Assembly (NCBI GenBank): GCA_017429265.1
Contig: JAFRPG010000048.1
Span: 1 to 59,779 of the forward strand
DNA from: Clostridia bacterium
Lineage (GTDB): Bacteria; Bacillota; Clostridia; Christensenellales; Aristaeellaceae
Length of the DNA stretch: 59,779 bases
Direction: 5' to 3'
Under the pieces are notes generated by a model. It ran no database searches. It was not told the DNA's origin and was given only the letters and a program-made list of their open reading frames with translations. The position numbers and the translations under genes were made by a program. Below, in pieces: positions 40,092 through 48,435 of the stretch; within the stretch, counting starts at the first letter, position 1; every line of letters starts with the position of its first letter.

Positions 40092-43000
40092 ATGAAGAAA
40101 CTTCGTGAACAGGCAGGCCGTCTCTTCGGCAAGAAATGGGTCCGGTGGCTGATCGGCATCGCGATCATCGTCATCGCGCTCGTTGTTTTGACGCGGGTCG
40201 GCGGCGATCCCGAGAACTTCCGCGCGAAGTACGAGGAGCAGGACCTGACGGCGGACGTCGAGGGTGTGTCCCGCAGCGAGATCACTTACAGCAAGTATCT
40301 CGCGCTGGACGAGCACAAGGACGCCGCGGACGCCGGCAAGACGCTGTCCCTGGACCTCGGCGGAGAGGGCGTGGATGCGGATGCCCGCTTCGACCTCGCG
40401 GCCTTCGAGGTGATCCAGGGCAAGGACGGCGCATCGCGTGTCTTTGAGGAAGACGGCGAGAAGTTCCTGTACGCCGGCGACGGCTCCTTCCTCCAGTGGA
40501 AGGTGACGATCCCCGAGTCCGGCTGGTACAACGTGCAGGTCGACTTCCGCGCCGTGAAGGAGCGCGAGGTGGACGGCGTGGCCGTGAAGAGCCGCGGCGT
40601 GGACATCGAGCGCGCCCTGTACATCGACTACAGCGAGGAGAACAACAAGACGCCCTTCACCGGAGCGTCCTCTTTGACGTTCTCCCTGCTCTGGCACGAC
40701 AAGCCCTTCGCCGATGAGAGCGAGCGCTTCGACAACCAGGGCAACCAGCGCCGCGCCAAGCAGGAGGAGATCTTCGGCTGGCAGAAGGTCTACTTCCGCG
40801 ATCCCATGGGCTATGTGGTGGAGCCCTATCGCTTCTACTTCAGCGAAGGCGAGCACACCATCGCCCTGCGGGCCGTCAACGAGCCGATGGAGATCCGCTC
40901 CATCGAGCTGGTGCCGCCGCAGAAGTTCGACACCTATGAGACCTACACCGCGAAGAACGCCGGTCAGGGCAGCAACGACAAGGCCGTGGAGGTCCAGGGC
41001 GAGGACGCCGTCCTCCGCTCTTCCCCGTCCCTGTACGCCCGCTATGACCGCTCCTCCGCGGCCACCGAGCCCTACGACGTCTACCACACGATCCTCAACT
41101 ACATCGGCGGCGACTCCTGGAACAACGCCGGCCAGTGGATCGAGTGGGACTTTGAGGTGCCCGAGGACGGCTGGTACAACATCACGATCAAGGCCCGCCA
41201 GAACCATCAGCGCGGCGCCATCTCCTGCCGTTCCCTCTACCTCGACGGGGAGATCCCCTTCGAGGAGGTTTCGGCCATTTCCTTCCATTATAATACGTCC
41301 TGGAAGCTGTACACCCTCGGCAACGAGAAGGGCGAGGCCTACCGCTTCTGGCTCAAGGGCGGAAAGCACACCGTCCGCCTCGAGGCCACGCTCGGCGAGA
41401 TGGGCGCGATCCTGCAGGACATGGATGACTCCATCAACCGCCTCAACCAGATCTACCGCAAGATCCTGGTCCTGACCAGCGTCAACCCGGACCGCTTCCG
41501 CGACTATAACCTCGAGAGCGTCTACCCCGAGGTCATCGACGGCATGGATCTGGAGAGCAAGCGCCTCTACAAGCTGGTGGACGACACCGTCGCCGTGACC
41601 GGCCAGAAGTCGGACCGCATCGCCGTGGCCCAGACCCTGGCCGTGCAGCTCGAGGGCTTCGTCAACCACACCGAGCGCATCACCCAGTCCTTCGCCAACT
41701 TCAAGGACAACATCACCTCCCTGGGCACGGCCATGCAGAACATGTCCGAGACCAAGCTCGACATCGACAAGATCATCATCCACGGCACCGACTACAAGCT
41801 GCCGGGCGTGCAGGACGGCTTCTTCGCCAACGCGGGCCACGAGATCCGCTCCCTGGTCGCCTCCTACACCGTGGACTATGACTCCCTCGGCAACAAGTAC
41901 GAGGGCGGCGACGTCCTGCAGGTCTGGATCACCACCGGCCGCGACCAGTCCACCGTGCTGAAGACCCTGGTCGACCAGGACTTCACCCCGAAGTACGGCA
42001 TCAACGTCAACGTCAAGCTGGTCGTGGCGGACACGCTGCTGACCGCCGTCGTGGCCGGCAACGGCCCGGACGTCGTCCTGTCCGTGGGCTCCTGGTTCCC
42101 GGTCAACTACGCCATGCGCCACGCCGTGGAGGACATGACGCAGTTCAAGGGCGGGGACATCGAGGTCGGCGGCAACACGGTGCACGTCAAGAGCTTTGAG
42201 GAAGCCACGGCCCCCGACATCTACGAGGACAGCGCCCTGGCGCCGTTCCGCTACCGCGACGAGCCGGTCGATCCCAACCACGTCGGCGTCTACGCCATGC
42301 CGGAGACCCAGGACTTCTCCCTGGTCTTCTACCGCAAGGACGTGCTGGAGGAGATGGGCCTCGCCCCGGACAACTGGGATGACATCAGCGACTGGGATAC
42401 GCTGAAGACCTGGCAGAACATCATTGCCCTGCTGCCCACGATCCAGGGCAACAACATGGTCATCGGCGTGCCTTATCCCGACATCGCAAACCCGGATATG
42501 TCCGTCCTCAACTCCATGATTTACCAGCAGGGCGGCCAGATCTACGACGAATACAACACGAAGACCCTGATCGACACCGAGGAGGGCGTGGCGGCCTTCA
42601 AGCTCTACACCTCCCTGTACAACGACTACGGTCTGCCGACGGTGTACGACTTCGTCAGCCGCTTCCGTACCGGTGAGATGCCCATCGGCGTGGCCGGCTA
42701 CGGCATGTACAACACCCTGTCCGTCTCCGCTCCCGAGATCCGCGGCCTGTGGGACTTCACCTACTTCCCGGGCACGGTCCGCACGGGCGAGGAGGGCGAG
42801 TACGTGGACAACACGGCCCACTGCTCGGGCGCGTGCTGCATGATCATCAAGACGGATGACGAAAAGCTCCGCCAGAACGCCTGGACCTTCATCCAGTGGT
42901 GGACCGACGCGGACACGCAGGTCGACTTCGGCCGCGAGATGGAGGCCATCCTCGGCTCCTCCGCCCGCTACACCACCGCCAACAAGCTGGCTCTGGCCCG

Positions 43001-43319
43001 CCTGGGCTGGAGCGACAGGCAGCTGGAGATCCTCCTGGGCCAGCTCGCGCACACCCGCGGCTTCCCGGAGATCGCCGGCGGCTACTCCACCACCCGTCAC
43101 ATGACCAACGCCATCCGCCGCGTCATCAACAGCAAGGAGGACGCGCGTGAGACCCTCCTGACCTACGCCAAGACGATCAACGAGGAGATCAAGATCAAGC
43201 GTCAGGAATTCGGCCTGGCCACCAGCACCGATGACCTCAAAAAGACAACCCCGGAGGCTGCGGGCGATCCTCCCAAAGGGCAGCCGGAGGAACAGGAACC
43301 GCCTGCCGACGGTCAATAA
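40092..43319 (+). CDS. Giant membrane-anchored sugar-type solute-binding protein
   Basis: The 1075-residue protein has an N-terminal membrane helix (about 17-34) with no lipobox. Residues about 55-290 and 300-470 form two beta-rich modules, each with a GWYN motif (PESGWYNVQVDF, PEDGWYNITIKA) and a late HT(I/V)xLxA strand, like carbohydrate-binding modules of family 35 type. Residues about 470-610 are helical. From about 620 on it is an ABC sugar-binding (MalE type) domain: GNGPDVVLSVGSW, YAMPETQDFSLVFYRKDVL and PIGVAGYGMY. It should display a sugar-capturing receptor fused to glycan-binding modules on the membrane. It is the first gene of the locus. The usual family length is 400-450 residues. 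Confidence 0.85.
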   Translation: MKKLREQAGRLFGKKWVRWLIGIAIIVIALVVLTRVGGDPENFRAKYEEQDLTADVEGVSRSEITYSKYLALDEHKDAADAGKTLSLDLGGEGVDADARFDLAAFEVIQGKDGASRVFEEDGEKFLYAGDGSFLQWKVTIPESGWYNVQVDFRAVKEREVDGVAVKSRGVDIERALYIDYSEENNKTPFTGASSLTFSLLWHDKPFADESERFDNQGNQRRAKQEEIFGWQKVYFRDPMGYVVEPYRFYFSEGEHTIALRAVNEPMEIRSIELVPPQKFDTYETYTAKNAGQGSNDKAVEVQGEDAVLRSSPSLYARYDRSSAATEPYDVYHTILNYIGGDSWNNAGQWIEWDFEVPEDGWYNITIKARQNHQRGAISCRSLYLDGEIPFEEVSAISFHYNTSWKLYTLGNEKGEAYRFWLKGGKHTVRLEATLGEMGAILQDMDDSINRLNQIYRKILVLTSVNPDRFRDYNLESVYPEVIDGMDLESKRLYKLVDDTVAVTGQKSDRIAVAQTLAVQLEGFVNHTERITQSFANFKDNITSLGTAMQNMSETKLDIDKIIIHGTDYKLPGVQDGFFANAGHEIRSLVASYTVDYDSLGNKYEGGDVLQVWITTGRDQSTVLKTLVDQDFTPKYGINVNVKLVVADTLLTAVVAGNGPDVVLSVGSWFPVNYAMRHAVEDMTQFKGGDIEVGGNTVHVKSFEEATAPDIYEDSALAPFRYRDEPVDPNHVGVYAMPETQDFSLVFYRKDVLEEMGLAPDNWDDISDWDTLKTWQNIIALLPTIQGNNMVIGVPYPDIANPDMSVLNSMIYQQGGQIYDEYNTKTLIDTEEGVAAFKLYTSLYNDYGLPTVYDFVSRFRTGEMPIGVAGYGMYNTLSVSAPEIRGLWDFTYFPGTVRTGEEGEYVDNTAHCSGACCMIIKTDDEKLRQNAWTFIQWWTDADTQVDFGREMEAILGSSARYTTANKLALARLGWSDRQLEILLGQLAHTRGFPEIAGGYSTTRHMTNAIRRVINSKEDARETLLTYAKTINEEIKIKRQEFGLATSTDDLKKTTPEAAGDPPKGQPEEQEPPADGQ

Positions 43320-43340
43320 GGGAGAAAGGAGGGAAAAAGC

Positions 43341-44279
43341 ATGCAGTCTGCCAAGACAAGCTACTGGAGCATGAAAAAGGAGAAGTTCACCTACGGGCTC
43401 AAGAAGGCCGGCAAGATGAAGACCTGCTATCTCTTCCTGCTGCCCTACGCCCTGCTCTTCTTCACCTTCTTCATTCTCCCCATCGCCACGTCCATCTACT
43501 ACAGCTTCACCTACTACAACATCCTGGAGGCACCGCGCTTCGTCGGCTTCCAGAACTACATCAACCTGGTGCTGCAGGATGAGGTCTTCCTGACCGCCAT
43601 CAAGAACACCTTCGTCATCGCCGTCATCACGGGACCGATCGGATACATCCTTTCCTTCCTGTTCGCGTGGTTCATCAACGAACTGCCGCGCTGGCTGCGC
43701 ACGGTGGCCGTGGTGGTCTTCTACGCTCCGTCCATCGCGGGCAACGCGTACGCGATCTTCTCGATCATCTTCCGAGGCGACGCGTACGGCTACCTGAACT
43801 CCTTCCTCCTCCAGTTCGGCCTGATCGAAGCGCCGCAGCTGTGGCTCCTCGATCCGCGCTACATCATGACGGTCATCATCATCGTCATCCTGTGGATGAG
43901 CATGGGCACGGGCTTCCTGTCCTTCGTCGCCGGCCTGCAGGGCGTCGACCGCAGCATGTATGAGGCCGGCTACGTGGACGGCGTCCGCAACCGCTGGCAG
44001 GAGCTGTACCACATCACCCTGCCGAGCATGAAGCCGATGCTGCTCTTCGGCGCGGTCATGTCGATCACGAGCGCGTTCAACGTCAGCGACGTGCCGCGCG
44101 CCCTGGCCGGCTACCCCAGCACGGACTATGCGGCCCGCACGATCGTCACGCACCTGTTTGACTACGGCTTCTCGCGGTTCGAGATGGGCTACGCTTCCGC
44201 CATCGCGACCGTGCTGTTCCTGGTCATGATTCTCTGCAACAAGATGATTCAGTCGGCACTGAGGAAGGTGGGCACATGA
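43341..44279 (+). CDS. Sugar ABC transporter permease (MalF type)
   Basis: The 312-residue permease has six membrane helices; the ATPase-contact EAA motif reads EAGYVDGVRNRWQELYHITLP (about 211-231). PYALLFFTFFILPIATSIYYS is the first helix and YNILEAPRFVGFQNY the conserved post-helix loop. AAAGGAGGG precedes the ATG. Its stop overlaps the next permease by ATGA. It pairs with the following MalG-type protein and works with the giant solute-binding protein upstream. Confidence 0.93.
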   Translation: MQSAKTSYWSMKKEKFTYGLKKAGKMKTCYLFLLPYALLFFTFFILPIATSIYYSFTYYNILEAPRFVGFQNYINLVLQDEVFLTAIKNTFVIAVITGPIGYILSFLFAWFINELPRWLRTVAVVVFYAPSIAGNAYAIFSIIFRGDAYGYLNSFLLQFGLIEAPQLWLLDPRYIMTVIIIVILWMSMGTGFLSFVAGLQGVDRSMYEAGYVDGVRNRWQELYHITLPSMKPMLLFGAVMSITSAFNVSDVPRALAGYPSTDYAARTIVTHLFDYGFSRFEMGYASAIATVLFLVMILCNKMIQSALRKVGT

Positions 44280-46057
44280 GCGCGAAGAGAAAGGTTGAGC
44301 ATATCGAAGCGCCGAAGACGAACAACCGCGTCGAGCAGCTTCGCTACCTGGCCCGCCTGCGCGGCGAGGTGGAAGAAGAAAAGCCGAAGCTGAATGTCAA
44401 GCGCTTCCTGATCGTATCCGCGATCATCATCGCGATCCTTGTGGGCGGCCTGATCTTCGTCAACGCGAAGATCAACGAGATCCAGCGTCACAACGAGGAC
44501 GCCGTGACCGCCCAGCGCAACCTTGCCGCCGCGCAGGAGCGCGTGGCCGGTGAGGTGCCCGCGACCGCCGAGGCGCAGGAGGCCGCCGCCCTGACCGGTG
44601 AGGCCGCCGCTGCGGCTGCCGTGAAGACCACCGCGGAGGCCGCCGAAGCGCCCGCGGCCGAGCCCGCACCCGCCGCGGAACCCGTGTCCGCTGAAGCCGC
44701 CGCCGAGGCCGCGGCACCCGCCTCCGGGGAGGCGCAGCCCGCGGCCGACACCGGCGCGAAGGCAGCCGCCGCAAAGTTCGACAGCAAGGAAACGGAGAAC
44801 CCGGCCAAGCCCGTTGAGATCATCCGTCTGATCCTGCTGTTCCTGCTGATCGTCGGCGCGGTCGCGGCCTACATCGTCTTCGCCCGCAACCGGTCGGACG
44901 GCAGCGACGGCATCCGCTCGAACAAAAAGCTGCTGACCGCGGTGTGCGCCGTGCTGGCCCTGCTGCTCGTCGGCGTGATCGTGCTCGGCATCGTCGCCGG
45001 GAACATGCAGCCGAAGGCGGCCGTCGAGGCTGCGCCCGCGGCCGAGGAGACTGCGGCGACCACGGAGGCCGGCGGCGAGACGAAGACGGCTGCCTCCGAC
45101 CCGTCCCTGACCGTTGACACGAGCATCTCCACCTGGAACCTGGTCCGTGTCATCATCGTCCTCCTGCTGATCGTCTACGGCGTCTTCATGCTGGTGAAAC
45201 TGTCGCATCCGAAGCGCCGCAAGCCGAACCGCAGCTTCTGGGGCGACTTCGGGATCTACTTCATGATGGCGATCTTCGCCGTCGCGATGGCCTTCCCGCT
45301 GGTGTTCTCCATCGCCGCCTCCCTGAAGCCCCTGGACGAGCTGTTCCGCTTCCCGCCCAAGGTCTTCGCGATGCATCCCACGATGGACAACTTCGCCGAC
45401 CTGTTCGTCACGATGGGACAGAGCTACGTGCCCTTCTCCCGCTATCTGATGAACACCGTGCTGATCACCTTCATCGGCACCTTCGGCCACGTGGTCATCG
45501 CGTCGATGGCGGCCTTCGTGCTGGCGAAGTATGACTTTCCCGGCGGACGGACCTTCTTCTCCATCGTCGTCACGGCCCTGATGTTCACCGGCTATGTGAC
45601 CGGCATCCCGAACTACGTCATCATGAGCCGCCTGGGCATGATCGACACCTACTGGGCGATCATCCTGCCCGCCTTCGCGGCGCCGATCGGCCTGTTCCTC
45701 ATGAAGCAGTTCATGGAGGGCCTGCCGACCGCGCTGATCGAAGCGGCGCATCTGGACGGCGCGGGCGAGTTCCGCATTTTCTGGAGCATCGTGATGCCGA
45801 ACGTCAAGCCGGCCTGGCTGACGATCATCATCTTCTCCGTGCAGGGCCTGTGGAACACCAACGCCGCGACCGTCATCTACACTGAGAAGAACAAGACCCT
45901 GGTCTACGCCCTGCAGCAGATCCAGGCGGGCGGCATCGCCCGTACCGGCCAGGCTGCGGCCGTCACGGTCATCGTCATGATTGTCCCGATCGTCATTTTC
46001 ATCCTGTCCCAGAGCCGGATCCTCGAAACCATGGCGAGTTCCGGTCTGAAAGACTGA
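44276..46057 (+). CDS. MalG-type permease with a 320-residue N-terminal extension
   Basis: The last 270 or so residues (from about 325) are a normal MalG-type permease with EAA motif EAAHLDGAGEFRIFWSIVMP. Before it lie four extra membrane helices (about 43-62, 183-203, 221-241 and 290-308) separated by Ala/Glu/Pro-rich linkers (about 80-165 and 245-282). The linkers would be extracytoplasmic or cytoplasmic stalks. Normal family length is about 280; this is 593. The extension is an unbroken frame with the same codon use, so it is not a fusion artefact. Its function is unknown; a scaffold joining other locus proteins is plausible. Confidence 0.87.
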   Translation: MSAKRKVEHIEAPKTNNRVEQLRYLARLRGEVEEEKPKLNVKRFLIVSAIIIAILVGGLIFVNAKINEIQRHNEDAVTAQRNLAAAQERVAGEVPATAEAQEAAALTGEAAAAAAVKTTAEAAEAPAAEPAPAAEPVSAEAAAEAAAPASGEAQPAADTGAKAAAAKFDSKETENPAKPVEIIRLILLFLLIVGAVAAYIVFARNRSDGSDGIRSNKKLLTAVCAVLALLLVGVIVLGIVAGNMQPKAAVEAAPAAEETAATTEAGGETKTAASDPSLTVDTSISTWNLVRVIIVLLLIVYGVFMLVKLSHPKRRKPNRSFWGDFGIYFMMAIFAVAMAFPLVFSIAASLKPLDELFRFPPKVFAMHPTMDNFADLFVTMGQSYVPFSRYLMNTVLITFIGTFGHVVIASMAAFVLAKYDFPGGRTFFSIVVTALMFTGYVTGIPNYVIMSRLGMIDTYWAIILPAFAAPIGLFLMKQFMEGLPTALIEAAHLDGAGEFRIFWSIVMPNVKPAWLTIIIFSVQGLWNTNAATVIYTEKNKTLVYALQQIQAGGIARTGQAAAVTVIVMIVPIVIFILSQSRILETMASSGLKD

Positions 46058-46092
46058 TCCGCATGCGCGACCGATATCAAGACAGGAGGGAA

Positions 46093-47763
46093 ATGAAAGT
46101 GAAACACATCACAAGGCTGCTGGCGCTGCTGGCCGCCGTGATCATCCTCGTGCCCATGACCGTTGCGTACGCGGCGGATGACGGCTTTTCCAGCACCTAC
46201 ACCTACAACTACGACTACTGGGGAGAAGTCCGCGAGAGCCCCGACGCCTACCGCGTCAGCCAGATCATCTACAGCAAGGATCTGGGTCTGGAGGACAGCC
46301 CGCTGAAGGCTCCCAGGAGCCTCTTCGTCCGGGACAACGACCTGTACATCGTCGACTACGGCAACAACCGCATCGTCCAGCTGACCCTGATCGGCACGAA
46401 GTTCGAGTTTGTCCGCATCATCGACCATGTCACCGTCGCCGCGGACCAGATCGAGGCCTACAAGGAGCAGAGCGATCTGCTCCGGGACGAGGGCGGCGCC
46501 TACTTCACGGATGAGGAAGGCTGCTTCTACTTCAAGCCCCTGGCCGGTTCCTCCGCGGACCGCGGCCCGAAGGCCCTGACCCCCGAGGGCGTCACGACCT
46601 TCTTCAACCCCACGGATGTCTCGGTCGACCCCGAGGGCAACATCTACGTTGCCGACAACGGCAACTACCGCGTCATCCTGATGGACAAGGATCTGAACTT
46701 CAAGCAGATCTTCACCAAGCCGAGCGACTCCACCTTCGACCAGAACCAGGCCTTCCTGCCCAACAAGATCGTGGTGGATACCTCCGGACGCGTCTTCGTC
46801 CTGGCCAACAACATCAACAAGGGCCTGGTCAAGTTTGAGGCGGACGGCGTCTTCACCGGCTTCATCGGCGCCAACCAGGTCACCTACGACCTGTGGAACT
46901 ACATCTGGAAGACCTACTTCATGACCAAGGAGCAGCGCTCGCAGCAGGCGGCCTTCGTTCCGACCGAGTACCAGAACGTCTACATCGATCACGACGGCTT
47001 CATCTATGCGACGAACATCGCCTTCAGCGAGTACGACCTGCTCTGGGACGGCGCGAAGCCGATCCGGCGCCTGAACGCGGTGGGCGGCGACATCCTGATC
47101 AAGAATGACCGCTACCCGCCCATCGGCGACCTCGACTGGGTCGAGGGCTCCAACGACCACGGCCCGTCGAAGCTCTACGACATCACCGTCCTGGACAACG
47201 ACATGTACATGGTCATCGACCACACCCGCGGCCGCATCTTCGGCTATGACCCGCAGGGCATCATGCTCTGGGCCTTCGGCATGAGCGGCGTCTCCGCGGA
47301 GGGCGCCTTCAACAGCGCGGTGTCCATCGAGCATATCGGCAAGGACCTGATCGTCCTGGACGAGCTGGACTGCAGCGTGACGGTCTTCACCCCTACTGAG
47401 TACGGCAACCTGATCTACCAGGCCTCCGAGGAGTACCTCGACGGCAAGTACGAGAAGTCGGCCGAGACCTGGAAGAAGGTCCTGCAGCTCAACGCCAACT
47501 ACAACCTTGCCTTCATCGGCATCGGCCGCGCCGAGATGCGCGCCGAGAACTACAAGGAAGCCATGGACCTGTTCAAGATGGCCCATGACCGCGACAACTA
47601 CGGCCGCGCCTTCCGCTACTACCGCAAGGAGTGGGTGGAGCAGAACATCTGGTGGGTCGTGGTGATCATCCTGGTGCTGGTGGCATTCTTCACGGTCCGC
47701 AAGACAATCAGAAAAGTGAAATGGGAGGTGGAAGCGTATGAGCACAACAAAGTCGCCAAGTAA
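46093..47763 (+). CDS. Secreted/membrane NHL-propeller protein with TPR and C-terminal helix
   Basis: The product has a signal peptide (ending AYAADD), then NHL repeats forming a beta-propeller: PRSLFVRDNDLYIVDYGNNR and PTDVSVDPEGNIYVADNGNYR are clear units, and later ones follow. A tetratricopeptide-like pair (YLDGKYEKSAETWKKVL, AENYKEAMDLFKMAH) lies near residues 450-490. A final membrane helix (about 520-540) and a basic tail anchor it. ATG 46093 is 2 nt from AGGAGGG; GTG 46099 is better spaced and may be the real start. About 556 residues. It likely holds other locus proteins or binds glycan outside the membrane. Confidence 0.82.
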   Translation: MKVKHITRLLALLAAVIILVPMTVAYAADDGFSSTYTYNYDYWGEVRESPDAYRVSQIIYSKDLGLEDSPLKAPRSLFVRDNDLYIVDYGNNRIVQLTLIGTKFEFVRIIDHVTVAADQIEAYKEQSDLLRDEGGAYFTDEEGCFYFKPLAGSSADRGPKALTPEGVTTFFNPTDVSVDPEGNIYVADNGNYRVILMDKDLNFKQIFTKPSDSTFDQNQAFLPNKIVVDTSGRVFVLANNINKGLVKFEADGVFTGFIGANQVTYDLWNYIWKTYFMTKEQRSQQAAFVPTEYQNVYIDHDGFIYATNIAFSEYDLLWDGAKPIRRLNAVGGDILIKNDRYPPIGDLDWVEGSNDHGPSKLYDITVLDNDMYMVIDHTRGRIFGYDPQGIMLWAFGMSGVSAEGAFNSAVSIEHIGKDLIVLDELDCSVTVFTPTEYGNLIYQASEEYLDGKYEKSAETWKKVLQLNANYNLAFIGIGRAEMRAENYKEAMDLFKMAHDRDNYGRAFRYYRKEWVEQNIWWVVVIILVLVAFFTVRKTIRKVKWEVEAYEHNKVAK

Positions 47764-48421
47764 CGCCGTGCTCCGCAAGGAGCATCCGCGCCTCCGCCGC
47801 TACAAAGAGACGATCAAGTATGCCAAGTACGTGATGTTCCACCCCTTCGACGGCTTCTGGGATCTGGTGCACGAGAAGCGCGGCTCCCTCGCGGCGGCCC
47901 ACACCTTCGTCATCCTCTTCCTGGTCACCTACGTGCTGAAGCTGATGTACACCAGCTTCCAGTTCATCACCGCCCCGATCCAGTACATCAACATCTACGA
48001 GCGCTGGGCCTCCCTGCTGCTGCCCTTCCTGATCCTGTGCATCGCCAACTGGAGCCTCTCCACGCTGTTCGACGGCAAGGGCCACTTCAAGGACATCTAC
48101 ATGGCCATGGCCTACGCGCTGGTGCCCTACATCATCATCCAGCTGCCGCTGATCCTGCTGAGCAACATCCTTGCCTTCGACGAGGGCGCGTTCTACAACG
48201 TGCTGATGTCGCTGTCCATGATCTGGTGCCTCTTCCTGGCCTTCGTCGGCCTGATGGAGGTCCACGACTACGGCCCCGGCAAGACGCTCATCTTCATCGT
48301 CGCCACCATCTTCGGCGCGCTGGTGATCCTGTTCCTGCTGCTGGTATTCTTCAGCCTTCTCAGCGATGCGTTCGGCTACTTTGCCTCCCTGTATCGTGAG
48401 ATCGTCTTCAGACTCAGTTGA
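47738..48421 (+). CDS. Yip1-family membrane protein
   Basis: The 227-residue protein has five membrane helices and the pattern of the Yip1/YIP1 domain (FHPFDGFWDLVHEKRGSL at the start, then ANWSLSTLFDGKGHFKDIYMA and ALVPYI). Members have no known catalytic activity. It overlaps the NHL gene by 26 nt, and GGGAGGTGG precedes the ATG. Its place between the NHL protein and the DUF5696 protein is typical of Firmicutes clusters with these families. A role in membrane organisation of the complex is inferred. Confidence 0.82.
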   Translation: MSTTKSPSNAVLRKEHPRLRRYKETIKYAKYVMFHPFDGFWDLVHEKRGSLAAAHTFVILFLVTYVLKLMYTSFQFITAPIQYINIYERWASLLLPFLILCIANWSLSTLFDGKGHFKDIYMAMAYALVPYIIIQLPLILLSNILAFDEGAFYNVLMSLSMIWCLFLAFVGLMEVHDYGPGKTLIFIVATIFGALVILFLLLVFFSLLSDAFGYFASLYREIVFRLS

Positions 48422-48435
48422 GGAGGTGACGTGAA

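Noticed and set aside
39960..44153. A 1397-codon open frame on the minus strand opposite the sugar genes
   Set aside because: It is the mirror of genes with strong GC-rich codon bias, is rich in His, Val, Asp and Gly without any domain, and has no ribosome site. The plus-strand genes have clear families.
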